From NCBI RefSeq assembly GCF_037126465.1, contig NC_088201.1, forward strand, positions 24,040,550 through 24,104,549: a stretch of 64,000 bases of DNA, given 5' to 3'. A model generated the notes under the pieces. That model was not told the origin of the DNA, did no database searches, and saw nothing but the letters and a program-made list of their open reading frames with translations. Origin of the DNA: Ornithodoros turicata (lineage: Eukaryota > Arthropoda > Arachnida > Ixodida > Argasidae). Of this stretch, positions 1-8,625 are shown piece after piece; within the stretch, counting starts at the first letter, position 1; each line of letters begins with the position of its first letter. A program made the position numbers and the translations under genes.

Positions 1-426
1 GTAGTTCGTTGGCGAACACATACAGAAAATCGCCTCGAGATTTATTTGCATATCTCCCTCTAAGGTACCTTTCGACTTATTTGTATGCTTCCAAAGCCTG
101 TTAGAGAGCGTTCCGCATAGACTGAAGCAGACTCGAACACAAGAGAGGCACTCCAGGTAATCAGGGTTTCAGTTCGCCGACCGACATCGGAATTCGGAGA
201 TGTCCGTAAAGCTCTTGCATTTCGAATTGCTTGGCTGTTTCACAGAATCGTGCTCGCCCTATCAAGTTCTCCCATGCGCGAATAAACAAGCCACAGTCGA
301 GAATCTCGGCTTCGTGGGAGGTTTATGGAAGATGTCAGTGGAAGTATAGTTTCGTGCGATGGCCCATTTATTAAGTATAGACTCCTATATATTTGCCGCA
401 TCTACAAAGCTACAGAAGCACTAAAT
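1..426. other. Unassigned AT-rich stretch
   Basis: No open frame with family resemblance, no terminal repeat and no tRNA-like box was recognised. It runs up to a short tandem duplication at its right edge. Confidence 0.5.
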
Positions 427-512
427 AGTGACGTGTCAGCCAGACACAACAGCAAAACTTATCTTCTGGAGTGACGTGTCAGTCGGACACACCAGCAAAA
501 CTGGTTTTCTGG
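427..512. repeat. Tandem duplication, two 43-bp units
   Basis: Two adjacent 43-bp units (427-469 and 470-512) begin AGTGACGTGTCAG and end TCTTCTGG or TTTTCTGG. They differ at only a few positions. Each unit contains a small perfect hairpin, GTGTC-5 nt-GACAC. The loop differs (AGCCA or AGTCG) while the stem is kept. No function is implied. Confidence 0.85.
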
Positions 513-591
513 ATTTTGTTACTAGGCGAGAATTATGAAATTCTTAGTGTGAACTTAACATTGTTGTTTGAAAGTCCGCGTCTTCCGCTTG

Positions 592-629
592 TCTTCCACG
601 ATGATGCCAATACATATATATATATATAT
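592..629 (+). repeat. GATGCCAATACA motif followed by (TA)n
   Basis: The segment reads CTTCCACGATGATGCCAATACA and runs into a TA dinucleotide tract. It belongs to the motif family that recurs at 2075-2126, 2191-2215, 2374-2398, 2690-2714 and 47681-47707. This copy lacks a clear preceding hairpin. It is followed at 636-665 by a GTGGCTCATCTCATAGAG block that also recurs at 2509-2537. Confidence 0.55.
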
Positions 630-635
630 CTTCTG

Positions 636-665
636 TGGCTCATCTCATAGAGTCAACAATACAAG
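636..665 (+). repeat. Recurring GGCTCATCTCATAGAGTCAA block, copy 1
   Basis: A 30-bp block, GTGGCTCATCTCATAGAG followed by TCAACAATACAA, is repeated almost identically at 2509-2537. Diverged copies begin GACTCATCTAA near 3280-3306 and 4265-4290. The third copy abuts the first base of a 215-bp monomer, so the block probably marks an element boundary. Confidence 0.65.
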
Positions 666-746
666 ACAATACACACGTAAACCCATCCCCATCGCTATCG
701 GATCGAACAAGCACCAGGACCAGCACAAGGATGAGTGTTCCTTTGA

Positions 747-1880
747 GCTGCGGGCTATGTCCCCCGAGGGGGCTTCGGCCCTGAAGAAGCTCATTTTGAA
801 GTCGGCGGTGAGACTGTTCCTTTGGTTTCTCTTGAAACCAATCTCACCGTCATGACCGTGTCTAAAGCGCTCGTCGAAATGGATGATGCGCATATTGTCT
901 CGGCCCTGGGACAATATGGCATCATCAAGGACATCCAACGTGAAAAATATGAGCACCCGGAGTTGAGTTCCATTGAGACCGGCAATCGCCGTGTGATAAT
1001 GGAGATGACGTCTCCGGTGCCCAATTTCTTGCGTGGGGTAAGCGAATTATTATTCGCTACCCCGGGGATGCGACGTGTATGTTTTCGATGTGGACAGGCT
1101 GGGCATTTTAAGCAGGCGTGCCCGGTACCTGTATGCTCTCGATGCGGCGAGGTGGGACATAACACGTGTGCGAGGCCTTGTCCAAAATGTGGTGGGGATC
1201 ATTCAGTGGGGATCGTGTCATCAGTCCGTCGCCTCCGCGAGAGCCACGTGGACGCTGATCTTTCTACATGGTCAGTGAGGCGGTTCTATGTGTCCCTGCT
1301 GGGCTTACTTCCGGCACCCACGGGTGCACCGGAGCTATCTGTTCCGCGTCAGATCGCGTGGCGCTACGCTGCTGCAGGATGGTAGGACTCTCGTCGTGCA
1401 AGTTTGCAGTGGAGACTTGCGCACGATGTCCTGCCGCTCAGGGATCGTTTGCATCGTTATGGTCTCACCTCGCCTCGATGTCCTTTCTGTTCTAGCCATG
1501 AAACTGCGCAGCACGCTTTTCATGAGTGTCTCGTTCCCGACGTTTTGTGGCACAGAGTTGAGGAGCTGTATGGGGTTCCACAGATTCGCTGGAGCACCAT
1601 TCAAACGCTCCTTCAACCCCCCGTTCCAATCCGGGATAGACGGCAGTTCATTCTCTTAGCCGTAGAGATAAACTACCAAGTGTGGATTGCGCGCTGCATA
1701 GCAGTACACGGCGGTCGCGCTCGGGGGCCGTCACACGTTCTAAGCCTCGTTCGAGCGGGTGTTCGCAGAGTTTTACAGAGGGAGAGAGCAGTCCTTGGTG
1801 CTATGGAGTTCGGAAGACGCTGGGTAACTTCGTCTGTGCTATTCGAACAAACGCATGGAAGGTACGTTGTTCACTACTAA
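747..1880 (+). pseudogene. Internally deleted LINE: gag zinc knuckles fused to RT zinc-binding tail
   Basis: One frame is open from 747 except for a TAG at 1383-1385. The first part (about 822-1205) has three cysteine/histidine clusters near 1080-1200: CFRCGQAGHFKQAC, CSRCGEVGHNTC and CPKCGGDH. This is a retroelement ORF1 (gag-like) nucleic-acid-binding module. After about 1265 the same frame matches the C-terminal region of an L1/Tx1-like ORF2. It carries the RT zinc-binding pattern QWRLAHDVLPLRDRLHRYG, then CPFCSS, then HAFHEC, and ends at TAA 1878-1880. Endonuclease and RT core are missing, so several kilobases appear deleted with the frame preserved across the join. No ATG opens the frame and an upstream frameshift is likely. 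The 3' flank (2011-2215) carries repeated hairpin motifs. Domain calls are by pattern; the clade assignment is inference. Confidence 0.8.
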
Positions 1881-2010
1881 GCATTACTTTCCTTCGTGCC
1901 GTTATCCCGTACGCAACTCTCTCCGCAGTCTTGGTCTGTTGCATGGCGACGACAAGCACGAACAGCAATCCTTATCGTGACGTGATTTCACAAGCAGGAG
2001 TTGGCATTGC

Positions 2011-2215
2011 ACTAGTTCTAGTTTTAGTCCTAGCTTGCTGAGATAGTTATATGGGAGCCAGTCCTTGTGACTGGTCTTCCGCCTCGATGCCAATACACAC
2101 ACCTTCCATTTGATGCCAATACACTCAAGCCTACGTAGTCCTAGTCTAGTCCGTGTGAAAAGTTAGAGGGAGCCAGTCTGTGTGGCTGGGCTTCCGCTCC
2201 GATGCCAATACACAC
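2011..2215 (+). repeat. 3' flank of the LINE with two hairpin/CCAATACACAC units
   Basis: Two related units follow the LINE stop. Each runs CTAGT...TTAG/TTAT, GGGAGCCAGTC, a hairpin, CTTCCGC and GATGCCAATACACAC. Unit 1 has a 6-bp stem, CCAGTC (2058-2063) with GACTGG (2069-2074). Unit 2 pairs AGCCA (2171-2175) with TGGCT (2183-2187). A third, diverged unit lies at 3983-4066. A half copy without hairpin sits at 2103-2126. Repetition of a stem plus fixed tail suggests a structured RNA 3' end of the kind LINE reverse transcriptases recognise; that role is inference. Confidence 0.6.
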
Positions 2216-2345
2216 GCGGTGGAGGGAGGAAAAGGGGAGCCGGTCCTTCATATACCGGAGAAGGGCCCCTTGATAACGCGGTCCGCCCCCGGGTGGGCCG
2301 TGTCTTTGAATGCGCGGCCAATAAAAAGGCCGTCGAGGTTTCTTA
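2216..2345 (+). repeat. 215-bp monomer family, 5' partial copy
   Basis: Begins GCGGTGGAGGGAGG directly after the CCAATACACAC tail and runs through the monomer's TCCTTCATATA, GAAGGGCCCC and GGGCCGTGTCTTTGAATG blocks. It then breaks off after an AATAAAAAGG stretch. The same blocks occur in the full copies at 3308-3915. Confidence 0.8.
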
Positions 2346-2359
2346 TATAGTTGCGAACG

Positions 2360-2398
2360 TACCTCCATAGGTAGCTCTCCCGCTTGATGACAATACAT
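2360..2398 (+). repeat. Hairpin plus TGATGACAATACAT motif
   Basis: A perfect 5-bp stem with a 4-nt loop, TACCT-CCAT-AGGTA (2360-2373), is followed by GCTCTCCCGCTTGATG and ACAATACAT. A near-identical copy lies at 2678-2714 (CCT-CCAT-AGG then CACTCCTGCTTGATGAC). A third, with an 11-bp stem, is at 47643-47707. Confidence 0.65.
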
Positions 2399-2508
2399 CT
2401 TGCGAACGTAGATCGTAAAAAGGAAAAAAATGTTGACTCAAGAAGATACGGATAGCAAGCGGGCTAAATGGTTAGGGGAAGTTTAGGAAGATGAGTACAC
2501 AATCTGCT

Positions 2509-2537
2509 GTGGCTCATCTCATAGAGTCAACAATACA
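2509..2537 (+). repeat. Recurring GGCTCATCTCATAGAGTCAA block, copy 2
   Basis: Almost identical to 636-665. It sits between the truncated monomer and the second hairpin/TGATGACAATACAT motif. Confidence 0.65.
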
Positions 2538-2677
2538 AAAAATGGAAAAAAAAATGCAAGGAGAAAGGTCGTTTTGAAGGTAGAGGCATGCCACCCTCGT
2601 GTAAATAGGCAGCGATTGATTTTCATCTCTGACACCTAAGTAATCGTTGTGAATAAACATTTTCAGAAAGAAACGGT

Positions 2678-2776
2678 CCTCCATAGGTAGCACTCCTGCT
2701 TGATGACAATACATAGAAACGGTCCCAGGGCAGTATCGCTTGTGATGCTGTTCCTGGAAGATTTTTCCTAAAATCG
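2678..2776 (+). repeat. Hairpin/TGATGACAATACAT motif joined to a 3' partial monomer
   Basis: The hairpin motif at 2678-2714 is followed at 2716-2776 by the 3' half of the 215-bp monomer (AAACGGTCCCAGGGCAGTA ... GGAAGATTTTTCCTAAAA). Taken with 2216-2345, the monomer looks split into two separated halves. Confidence 0.7.
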
Positions 2777-3307
2777 AAGATAACAGCGGAAGGTTGGAAA
2801 AGAATACGTAGTTTCTGGTTAGAAGGCAAAAGAAGATCATTCTTATGGAAAGTGGCGCATGAGGTCATACCAGTGACAAATTTTACATGGTAGTGGCAGT
2901 GTAAAGGGTTCAGGGTATGTGGAGGGTGTTATTAGATTTAAATGACCAACAACAACAACAGATTCTGATGACCAGATTAGTTAAATGAATGTAGAATACG
3001 CTAAAGCCGCAACACAGGGAGGGGATATATCGGTAATTTGGGGTGAGTTAATTGTAAAGCACAGGAGTGTTGGCGCTCTTCTGAAGCTCACGATACAGCG
3101 TTACACTCAAGTGCAAAGGCAATGGGGCAGAGTTTTAGAACTGGCCTCAGTTGTTCACTTTGTTGGGGAAAATAAGGCAAATCAGTAAATTGAGGATATA
3201 GGGAATGGTAGGCTAAAACGATAAGGAAGATGGGAGAATATATTTATTACAAAAAGAAAAAAGATGGGATCAGTGACTCTGACTCATCTAATCAGTCAAC
3301 AATACAA
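2777..3307. other. Unassigned spacer between monomer copies
   Basis: No protein family or terminal repeat was recognised. Near 3228-3265 there is a stretch GAATATATTTATTACAAAAA similar to the AT-rich part of the poly(G)-linked retroelement ends at 23425, 42291 and 50262. A diverged GACTCATCTAATCAGTCAAC block abuts the monomer array. Confidence 0.4.
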
Positions 3308-3915
3308 GCGGTGGAGGGAGAGAGGTGGAGAGGAGGGAGGCAAATGGGAGCCGATCCCTCATATACTGGAGAGGGGCCCCTTGATAACGCGGTCCGCCCC
3401 CAGGAGGGCCGTGTCTTTGAACGCGCGGCCTCCCAAACGGTGGTCGGGGCAGCATCGCTCGCTGTTCTCTTTCCGAGAAGATTTTTTCCTAAAAATCCGT
3501 GGTCTCCCTTCAAATCCGCGTACGCGGTGGAGGGAGGCAAAGCCGGTCCTTCATATATTGGAGAAGGGCCCCCTGATAAAATGGCCCGCCCCCGGGTGGG
3601 CCGTGTCTTTGAATGCGCGGTCTATAAAACGGTCGTCGGGGCAGTACCCTTTGCGGTGCTGTTCCCGGGAAGATTTTTTTCCTAAAAATCGCTGGTCTCC
3701 CTAGTCTCCTGCTCTGGTCTTTCTTCACATCCGCACACGCGGTGGAGGGAGGCAAAGGGGAGCCGGTCCTTCATATAGTGGAGAAGGGCCCCTTGTTAAC
3801 GCGGTCCACCCTCGGGGTGGGCCGTGTCTTTGAATGCGCGGCCTATACAAAACGGTTGTCGGGGCCGTATCCTTTGCGGTGCTGCTCCCGGGAAGATTTT
3901 TTCCTAAAAATTAAT
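3308..3915 (+). repeat. Tandem array of about 215-bp monomers (3308-3523, 3524-3738, 3739-3915)
   Basis: Three consecutive units start GCGGTGGAGGGAG and share, in order, TCCTTCATATA or TCCCTCATATA, GGGCCCC, a GCGGTCCGCCCC-like block, GGGCCGTGTCTTTGAA, ACGGT-G-TCGGGGC, and GAAGATTTTTTCCTAAAAAT. The first two are 216 and 215 bp; the third is truncated. The middle unit has TATAAAA at 3623-3629, about 25 bases before GTCGGGGCAGTA. The array lies next to LINE remains. Tandem promoter monomers are known upstream of some L1 elements, so a LINE 5' promoter array is a reasonable inference; a plain satellite is the alternative. Confidence 0.8.
3623..3629 (+). promoter_or_regulatory. TATA-box-like sequence within a monomer
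   Basis: TATAAAA in the second full monomer. The third copy has TATACAAAA and the partial first copy AATAAAAA at the equivalent place. The AT-rich box sits inside otherwise GC-rich sequence. Promoter activity is inferred, not shown. Confidence 0.4.
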
Positions 3916-3982
3916 CCCTGACTGCTCCCGACACCAGACACTAATCTGAGATGGAGGACTGCTCCTGGAAAGATTTGACACA

Positions 3983-4290
3983 CTGTAGTTGGTCTGGAGT
4001 TGGTTCTCTAGTTCCTGCTAAACGTTAGAGGGAGTCAGTCTGCGTGGGTGTGCTTTATGCCAATGCATAATGCAATACAAATGACGGTACATATCTATTG
4101 TTGGTACCAATGCATATACAATGCAATATAAATCATCATCATTATCATCAGCAGCAGCAATATAAATGACAATGCATATTTGTTGTTGGTGCATTCTGGA
4201 TATTTACTTGTCTTATCCTCCAACTACAAATACAAACTGCAAATGCGTGCCTCATGTTCTTTCGTGACTCATCTAAACGATCAACAAAAA
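3983..4290. repeat. Diverged hairpin unit and CAATGCATA-rich tail
   Basis: Contains TTAGAGGGAGTCAGTCTGCG and ATGCCAATGCATAA, homologous to the units at 2011-2215 but with a weakened hairpin. Several further CAATGCATA/CAATATAAAT repeats and an ATCATCATTATCATC microsatellite follow. Confidence 0.5.
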
Positions 4291-4299
4291 TAATTTTTA

Positions 4300-5100
4300 A
4301 AACCCGGCATTAAAAGTCTTGCTACGTGTGCTTCGCGATATATGCATCGCTTCTATTAGCGATTTATTAGCTGTCACCCATTAGCTGTCTATTTTTGCTC
4401 AGTAGAAGTACGCTTTTTTACCACCATTTCTATCTTTAAGGGACCGTGTACATACGAGCTGAACGGCAACGCCAAGTGCATGCTTCCCTCGTTGCATTTT
4501 ACCGCCAGGTCGAGCCACTTTTGTGAGACCGCGACATTTTAGATGTACGATCTTGCAACGCACATCTAAAAAAAAGTTTGCAGGATATATTTCGAGCTTC
4601 CTCCACACGTGGTCCACGGGGACAACCTTCACAGATAGTTCTCCTATACTTAATTACATCACATACGAGTTTCTGCTTTCCCCATGTTCTGGACTCTTGC
4701 TTTGGGGACGACTAACACGTACATTAATCCTTCACATGCCGTGAGTTCTTGTTCAGGAGTTAGTGTTAAGCTATGTGCAGTCTACAGTTCGTTTGAAATG
4801 CTATGTTATTAAATGAAATGATGGCAGTTGAAGAAAAGGCACCAGCAGTGGGATCATATGCAATAGACGATTTCAGAAAATCCCGGTGCTCCTTGAGCAC
4901 GCGTTGCATCCTGGGAGATTACTGGAATGAACTGTCTTTCACGTTTCGTTTTCGCTAACCTTGACTCCTCGTGGACAATCGGCCGAGAGTGAAGGAACCG
5001 AAACAGTATGGAAACCTTCTCCTCCTTTGTTGCAAGCAAGTTCCCATTGTTCAAAGCGGCGCTAAGCTCTCTGGGATTTTCTGAACTCGTCTATTAGGGC
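4300..5100. other. Unassigned sequence
   Basis: Mixed-composition DNA in which I see no coding family, terminal inverted repeat or tRNA-like box. Confidence 0.4.
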
Positions 5101-5110
5101 GTTGTGACCA

Positions 5111-5385
5111 GCTCCCGTGGCATAGTGGTTAGGATGACCGCTTTCCACGCCAAGACCTGGGAGGTGACACAGGTTCGAATCTTGTCACCCCTTTTTCCCT
5201 GGGTTTTCTCGAAGACTTTCCAGACGGATGTCGGCGCAGTTCCTCCTGATGTCGGCCCAGGACGCATACTAACCCCCCTGTCCCCCACTCCTTCCTGCTG
5301 TCCTCTCTCCATCTGTCCACGTCTGTACGCCGCTCATAGCCAAAGTTGCTTCGCGGCGCTAACACGGAATGAAAATAAAACTGGG
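5111..5385 (+). mobile_element. tRNA-derived SINE (Ruka-like body), head type 1
   Basis: The head has a pol III A box, TGGCATAGTGG (5118-5128), and a B box, GGTTCGAATC (5172-5181), 44 bases apart, in a tRNA-like context. The body (about 5190-5375) runs TTTCCCTGGGTTTTC, GATGTCGGC, GTCGGCCCAGGACGCATAC and GCCGCTCATAGCC, and ends CGCGGCGCTAACACGGAATG with a short A-rich tail. The body is nearly identical to that of the SINE at 58360-58662, although the heads differ. It resembles SINEs described from ixodid ticks; that identification is from memory. Confidence 0.85.
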
Positions 5386-6089
5386 CGTAGTGAGGCTTGT
5401 ATGTTTAATTGCCTCACCCACTACAACGTGCTACGTTATTAGTTGCATAACATGAAAGCTAGGCATGTAAGCTAGGAAATCTCCAAAATTAACGAGAGAT
5501 GAGGCTACAGGGGAAGGGATTCGAGGACATTTGCGGCGATGTTACATCATCACACATCATCACACATCATCACACATCAAATGGCACCTCCTGAATTCTT
5601 GGAATGGTGGCGCAGCTTGGTATTCTCCTTTTTCTTCCACGGTTGGATATCCAAGTGCATCCTGTGCAGTTTGCGAAGCGAAAGTTGAGGAAACCGCTTC
5701 ACTGAGTGGTCTGCTCAACAACCGTGGAAACATGGCCTCTTCCTCATCATCCAGCCGTGTGAAACCATCTCAGGCGCCGCTACGGCATTAACATACGACT
5801 TTGTTAGCGCACAAGAGCTACCTGAAAGCACGGAGAATGAAGAGAACGTATAGTCGGCGTTCCAGCTGTGGCCAAATGGTTCGCCTCGAATATTTTCTGT
5901 CACTGGCGCCAGTTTGTTTCGATCGTTGCGTTACTTGGGCATGAGTATGAGTCCAACAGCGCTGTTGTAACTTTCACTGTGCTTGTAGCGATAAAATATC
6001 ATTGCTTGTAGGCTGAGGTGCTCAAGCTTTCTTAAGTGCCGTGTCGTTCTGTACGACAGGTAGTTTCTTCGTCCTAACTCACACGTTTT
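5386..6089. other. Unassigned sequence with (CACACATCAT)n microsatellite
   Basis: A decanucleotide microsatellite of CACACATCAT type occupies about 5541-5579. The rest shows no recognised gene or repeat boundary. Confidence 0.5.
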
Positions 6090-6467
6090 CTATGAGTATA
6101 TCAAGTCATAATGATATCAGGGAGGCTAAGTTCGTTCACTGTAGAGATAACTTGATGCATGGAAAAATAATCAGAACGCGTCTATTGGACAGCGGGCAGC
6201 ACCGGGCGCAGCGTTGTCCCAAGCAGCACAATGTACCGAAAGTGCAATAGGGGTGGACGGTATGTGTCTTATCAATGTTCTTTTGTTTCACCAGTTCGTT
6301 CAAGGTCTTCCACCTACCCGTCCACCCCTATTGCACTCCACTTTCAGTACATTGTGCTGCTTGGGGTGCAATAGGCGTGTCCCGATTATACTTATCTGGA
6401 CGTTTCAAGTTATCTCTACACCGAACGAACTTAGTCTCCCAGGTCATTTTATGAGTCATATCAGGTA
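6090..6467. mobile_element. Nested fold-back element
   Basis: The outer arms are inverted copies. The left arm, about 6090-6180, has GGAGGCTAAGTTCGTTCACT and AGAGATAACTTGATGC. Its counterpart on the right, about 6373-6467, has GTTTCAAGTTATCTCTACA and CGAACGAACTTAGTCTCCC. Inside lies the palindromic MITE at 6218-6366. No transposase is visible, so it is non-autonomous. Confidence 0.7.
6218..6366. mobile_element. Palindromic MITE, CCCAAGCAGCACAATGTAC ends, copy 1
   Basis: The terminal inverted repeat reads CCCAAGCAGCACAATGTACC at the left and its complement at the right, continuing through GTGCAATAGGGGTGGACGG. A central loop of about 65 bases has TGTGTCTTATCAATGTTC. An almost identical copy is at 62711-62863, loop included, which shows this is a dispersed family. 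Confidence 0.85.
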
Positions 6468-6514
6468 TCTGATAACGCACTGAACCAGCATTTCACACAA
6501 ACAGAAGTAGTTCA

Positions 6515-7660
6515 GTGGAAATGGCTGATATTGACGGTATCATTGCACTCTTAAGGAACCTTAATGCAAGGAAATCACCAGGGCCTGATAACATTGCCAA
6601 TGACTTTCTCGGTCGGTATGCCGAGTGGTTTGCCCTGCTTATTCAGATTACCTTTGAGCAACGCGCAAGTCCCGAAAGAATTGAAGTGCACGAACGGGTA
6701 AAAACGATATACGAGGCTGGAAGCTCCTCCTTCGTGTCCATCGCCCGATATCCTGCCTATGGAGCCGTTCCAAACTGCTGGAGCACATTATCGCCAAACA
6801 CATAGCTAGATATTTTGAACTAAACCTGCTATTTACTGCCTTACAAGATGGATTCAGAGGATGTTCCACTGTCACTGTTCTTTCCGACTTAATTCATAAC
6901 TTATCATTAGCATAGTCTACTACAGACTACAAAGAAATTTTGTTTTTGGATCCCTCTAGGGCATTCGATCGCGCACCCCACGGAAAACTAATCCTTGAGC
7001 TGGGGGGGCATATGTTCCTAACTCCGAAATTATAGCCTGGTTCCAGCACTACCTCTGTGCATGGTCGCACGCGGTTTGTAGAACACAACAGTTATGAATC
7101 ATCGTGTGAAGATGTATTGTCTGGTGTACCACAAGGATCAGTCTTGGGACCTTTATTGTTCCTTGTTTAAATGAAAAATATGCTGAATAATATTAATTGT
7201 AAAGCTTGTCTATTCGCTGACGATTGTATAATATGTAGGACAGTTTACGCAGAAAGCGACAAGGATATTCAATCAATGAGCAAATCAATGAGCAATGCAG
7301 CAAATGGCAAACTATGTTGAATGTAGAATATAGAAAATACTGTAAGCATGAATGTTACGCGTAAAACGAATGCTTTGCCAACAGACTATTTATTATCTTC
7401 ACGGTAAATTAGTTAGAAAGGTGCATTAACATAAGTATTTGGGCGCTATCACTGCTGTAATTTGTGCGCAAAGGCCATCTGGGATACTCCGCAACCCCGA
7501 AACAAGAAGTGAAGGGTATGCAGCGTTATGCTGTTAGGTTATGTTATGATCGATACAGCAGACAGGAATCCCTAACTATGTGCTGCAAGGCTAACCTGGA
7601 ATCGATCGAAATTCGTAAGATTAAAAGATAGATTGAAGCACTTATACCTAATACTTCGTA
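6515..7660 (+). pseudogene. Decayed non-LTR reverse transcriptase (Jockey/CR1-like)
   Basis: RT motifs appear in order across several frames: NARKSPGPDNI near 6570, a QDGFRGCSTVTVLSDLIHN block near 6845-6905, FLDPSRAFDRAPHGKLI near 6945-6995, SGVPQGSVLGPLLF near 7118-7160, and FADDCIIC near 7210-7235. Several frameshifts and stops separate them. A C-terminal remnant with a DRYSRQ-like stretch follows near 7550-7650. No endonuclease region precedes it, so the copy is 5'-truncated. The FADD catalytic motif persists but the gene cannot encode an enzyme. Clade placement by motif style only. Confidence 0.8.
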
Positions 7661-7694
7661 GACAAACTAAAGGGCACCTAAAAACTTCTAGAAC

Positions 7695-7769
7695 AAACTA
7701 GTAACGGTTAGAAACATTTGAAAAATATATTTGAAGACATTTTTTGATGTTTCTAACCGTTACTAGTTT
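7695..7769. repeat. Perfect 23-bp inverted repeat hairpin
   Basis: AAACTAGTAACGGTTAGAAA plus CAT (7695-7717) is exactly complementary to 7747-7769, with a 29-nt AT-rich loop. It could be a tiny MITE or a transcribed hairpin. No family match was recognised. Confidence 0.75.
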
Positions 7770-8372
7770 CTTCTAATTCATCATCCCGTCGCTTGTCATT
7801 GTTTTTGTTGTTGTGGCAACTTAAAAACTACCTAAGGAACAGTTACCACTTCCTGATCGACACACGTTTTCACTGAAAGATTTTACAGGACTGATATCTT
7901 TAAATACTCATTCCTAGCTAGAACGATATCGGATATATTTTACGTCACGAAGTCTGTAACTGTGGGTCACATGCACAGTTTATGAAAAAGTTAGACTCGC
8001 ACTTCGGTATCTACCATATAGGAACTCAGATGGCCTCGAACACGGTACCCTGATGGTTTCTTGATAGCTGCTTTAGAGAGGTGTCTGTTGTCGAATATTT
8101 TAGCAGTATCGCTTTATTATTGGAGTATGATAGAATACAAGCAGAATTATTATTATTGGATTATCGTGTTGTTGCTATTATTGCATTGTTGTATTGTTAT
8201 TCGATAGTTGGATTATGTGCAGAGTTGATTATAAGCATTGTTGCTCTACTAGCGGATGTTAGGTACACCATATACATCGTGGTCATCCCGCTCCTGCTAT
8301 AGGCTCCGCAAGGAGCCAGCAGTATATTGAGATTAATAAATAAAAATGCTGCATCTGTTCTGTGTGTTGCAG
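7770..8372 (+). other. Sequence upstream of the homeobox exon, ending in a 3' splice site
   Basis: This AT-rich tract contains no recognised exon. It ends TGTTCTGTGTGTTGCAG, a plausible acceptor with AG at 8371-8372. The N-terminal TLX exon(s), which in the family carry an EH1-type repression motif, were not found here or further left. Confidence 0.5.
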
Positions 8373-8625
8373 TTCCATTCGGCTTACCCAGCGCCATGCC
8401 TCCAGTTCCACCTCGAAGGATCGGCCACCCATATCAAAATCGGACGCCTCCGAAACGGAAAAAACCTCGTACGTCTTTCACGCGCATGCAGATCTGTGAG
8501 CTCGAGAAGCGTTTCCACAAACAAAAGTACCTGGCTAGTGCAGAGCGGGCGGCCCTTGCCAAACAACTTAAAATGACAGACGCCCAGGTGAAGACATGGT
8601 TCCAGAACCGGAGGACGAAATGGAG
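8373..8625 (+). CDS. TLX (C15) ortholog: TLX/C15-family homeobox protein, internal exon with homeodomain
   Basis: Encodes a sequence-specific nuclear transcription factor. The exon opens after an AG acceptor and contains the TLX family lead-in [20 protein letters not shown] and homeodomain residues 1-56 plus two bases of codon 57. Conserved positions are present: R5, F8, L16, F20, W48, F49, Q50, N51 and R53. Threonine at position 47 (QVKTWFQN) is the hallmark of the HOX11/TLX class, where most homeodomains have Ile or Val. The exon ends AAATGGAG|GTGAGT at a strong donor. It joins in frame to 27301-27562. The upstream start codon lies in an exon not seen in this window; a leucine codon upstream is not a credible start. 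In flies and vertebrates this family specifies neuronal and appendage fates; the role here is inferred from the family. Confidence 0.95.

Noticed and set aside
3264..3755. Overlapping frames of 80-150 codons in the monomer array
   Set aside because: They exist on both strands because the GC-rich monomer lacks stops and repeats in phase; no protein family.
5531..5580. CRISPR-like regular repeats
   Set aside because: Simple decanucleotide microsatellite without spacers, in a eukaryotic genome.
8327..8372. Start of the homeobox protein just before the exon
   Set aside because: The upstream codons lie before a good AG acceptor and the only start there is a TTG; TLX proteins are much longer at the N-terminus.
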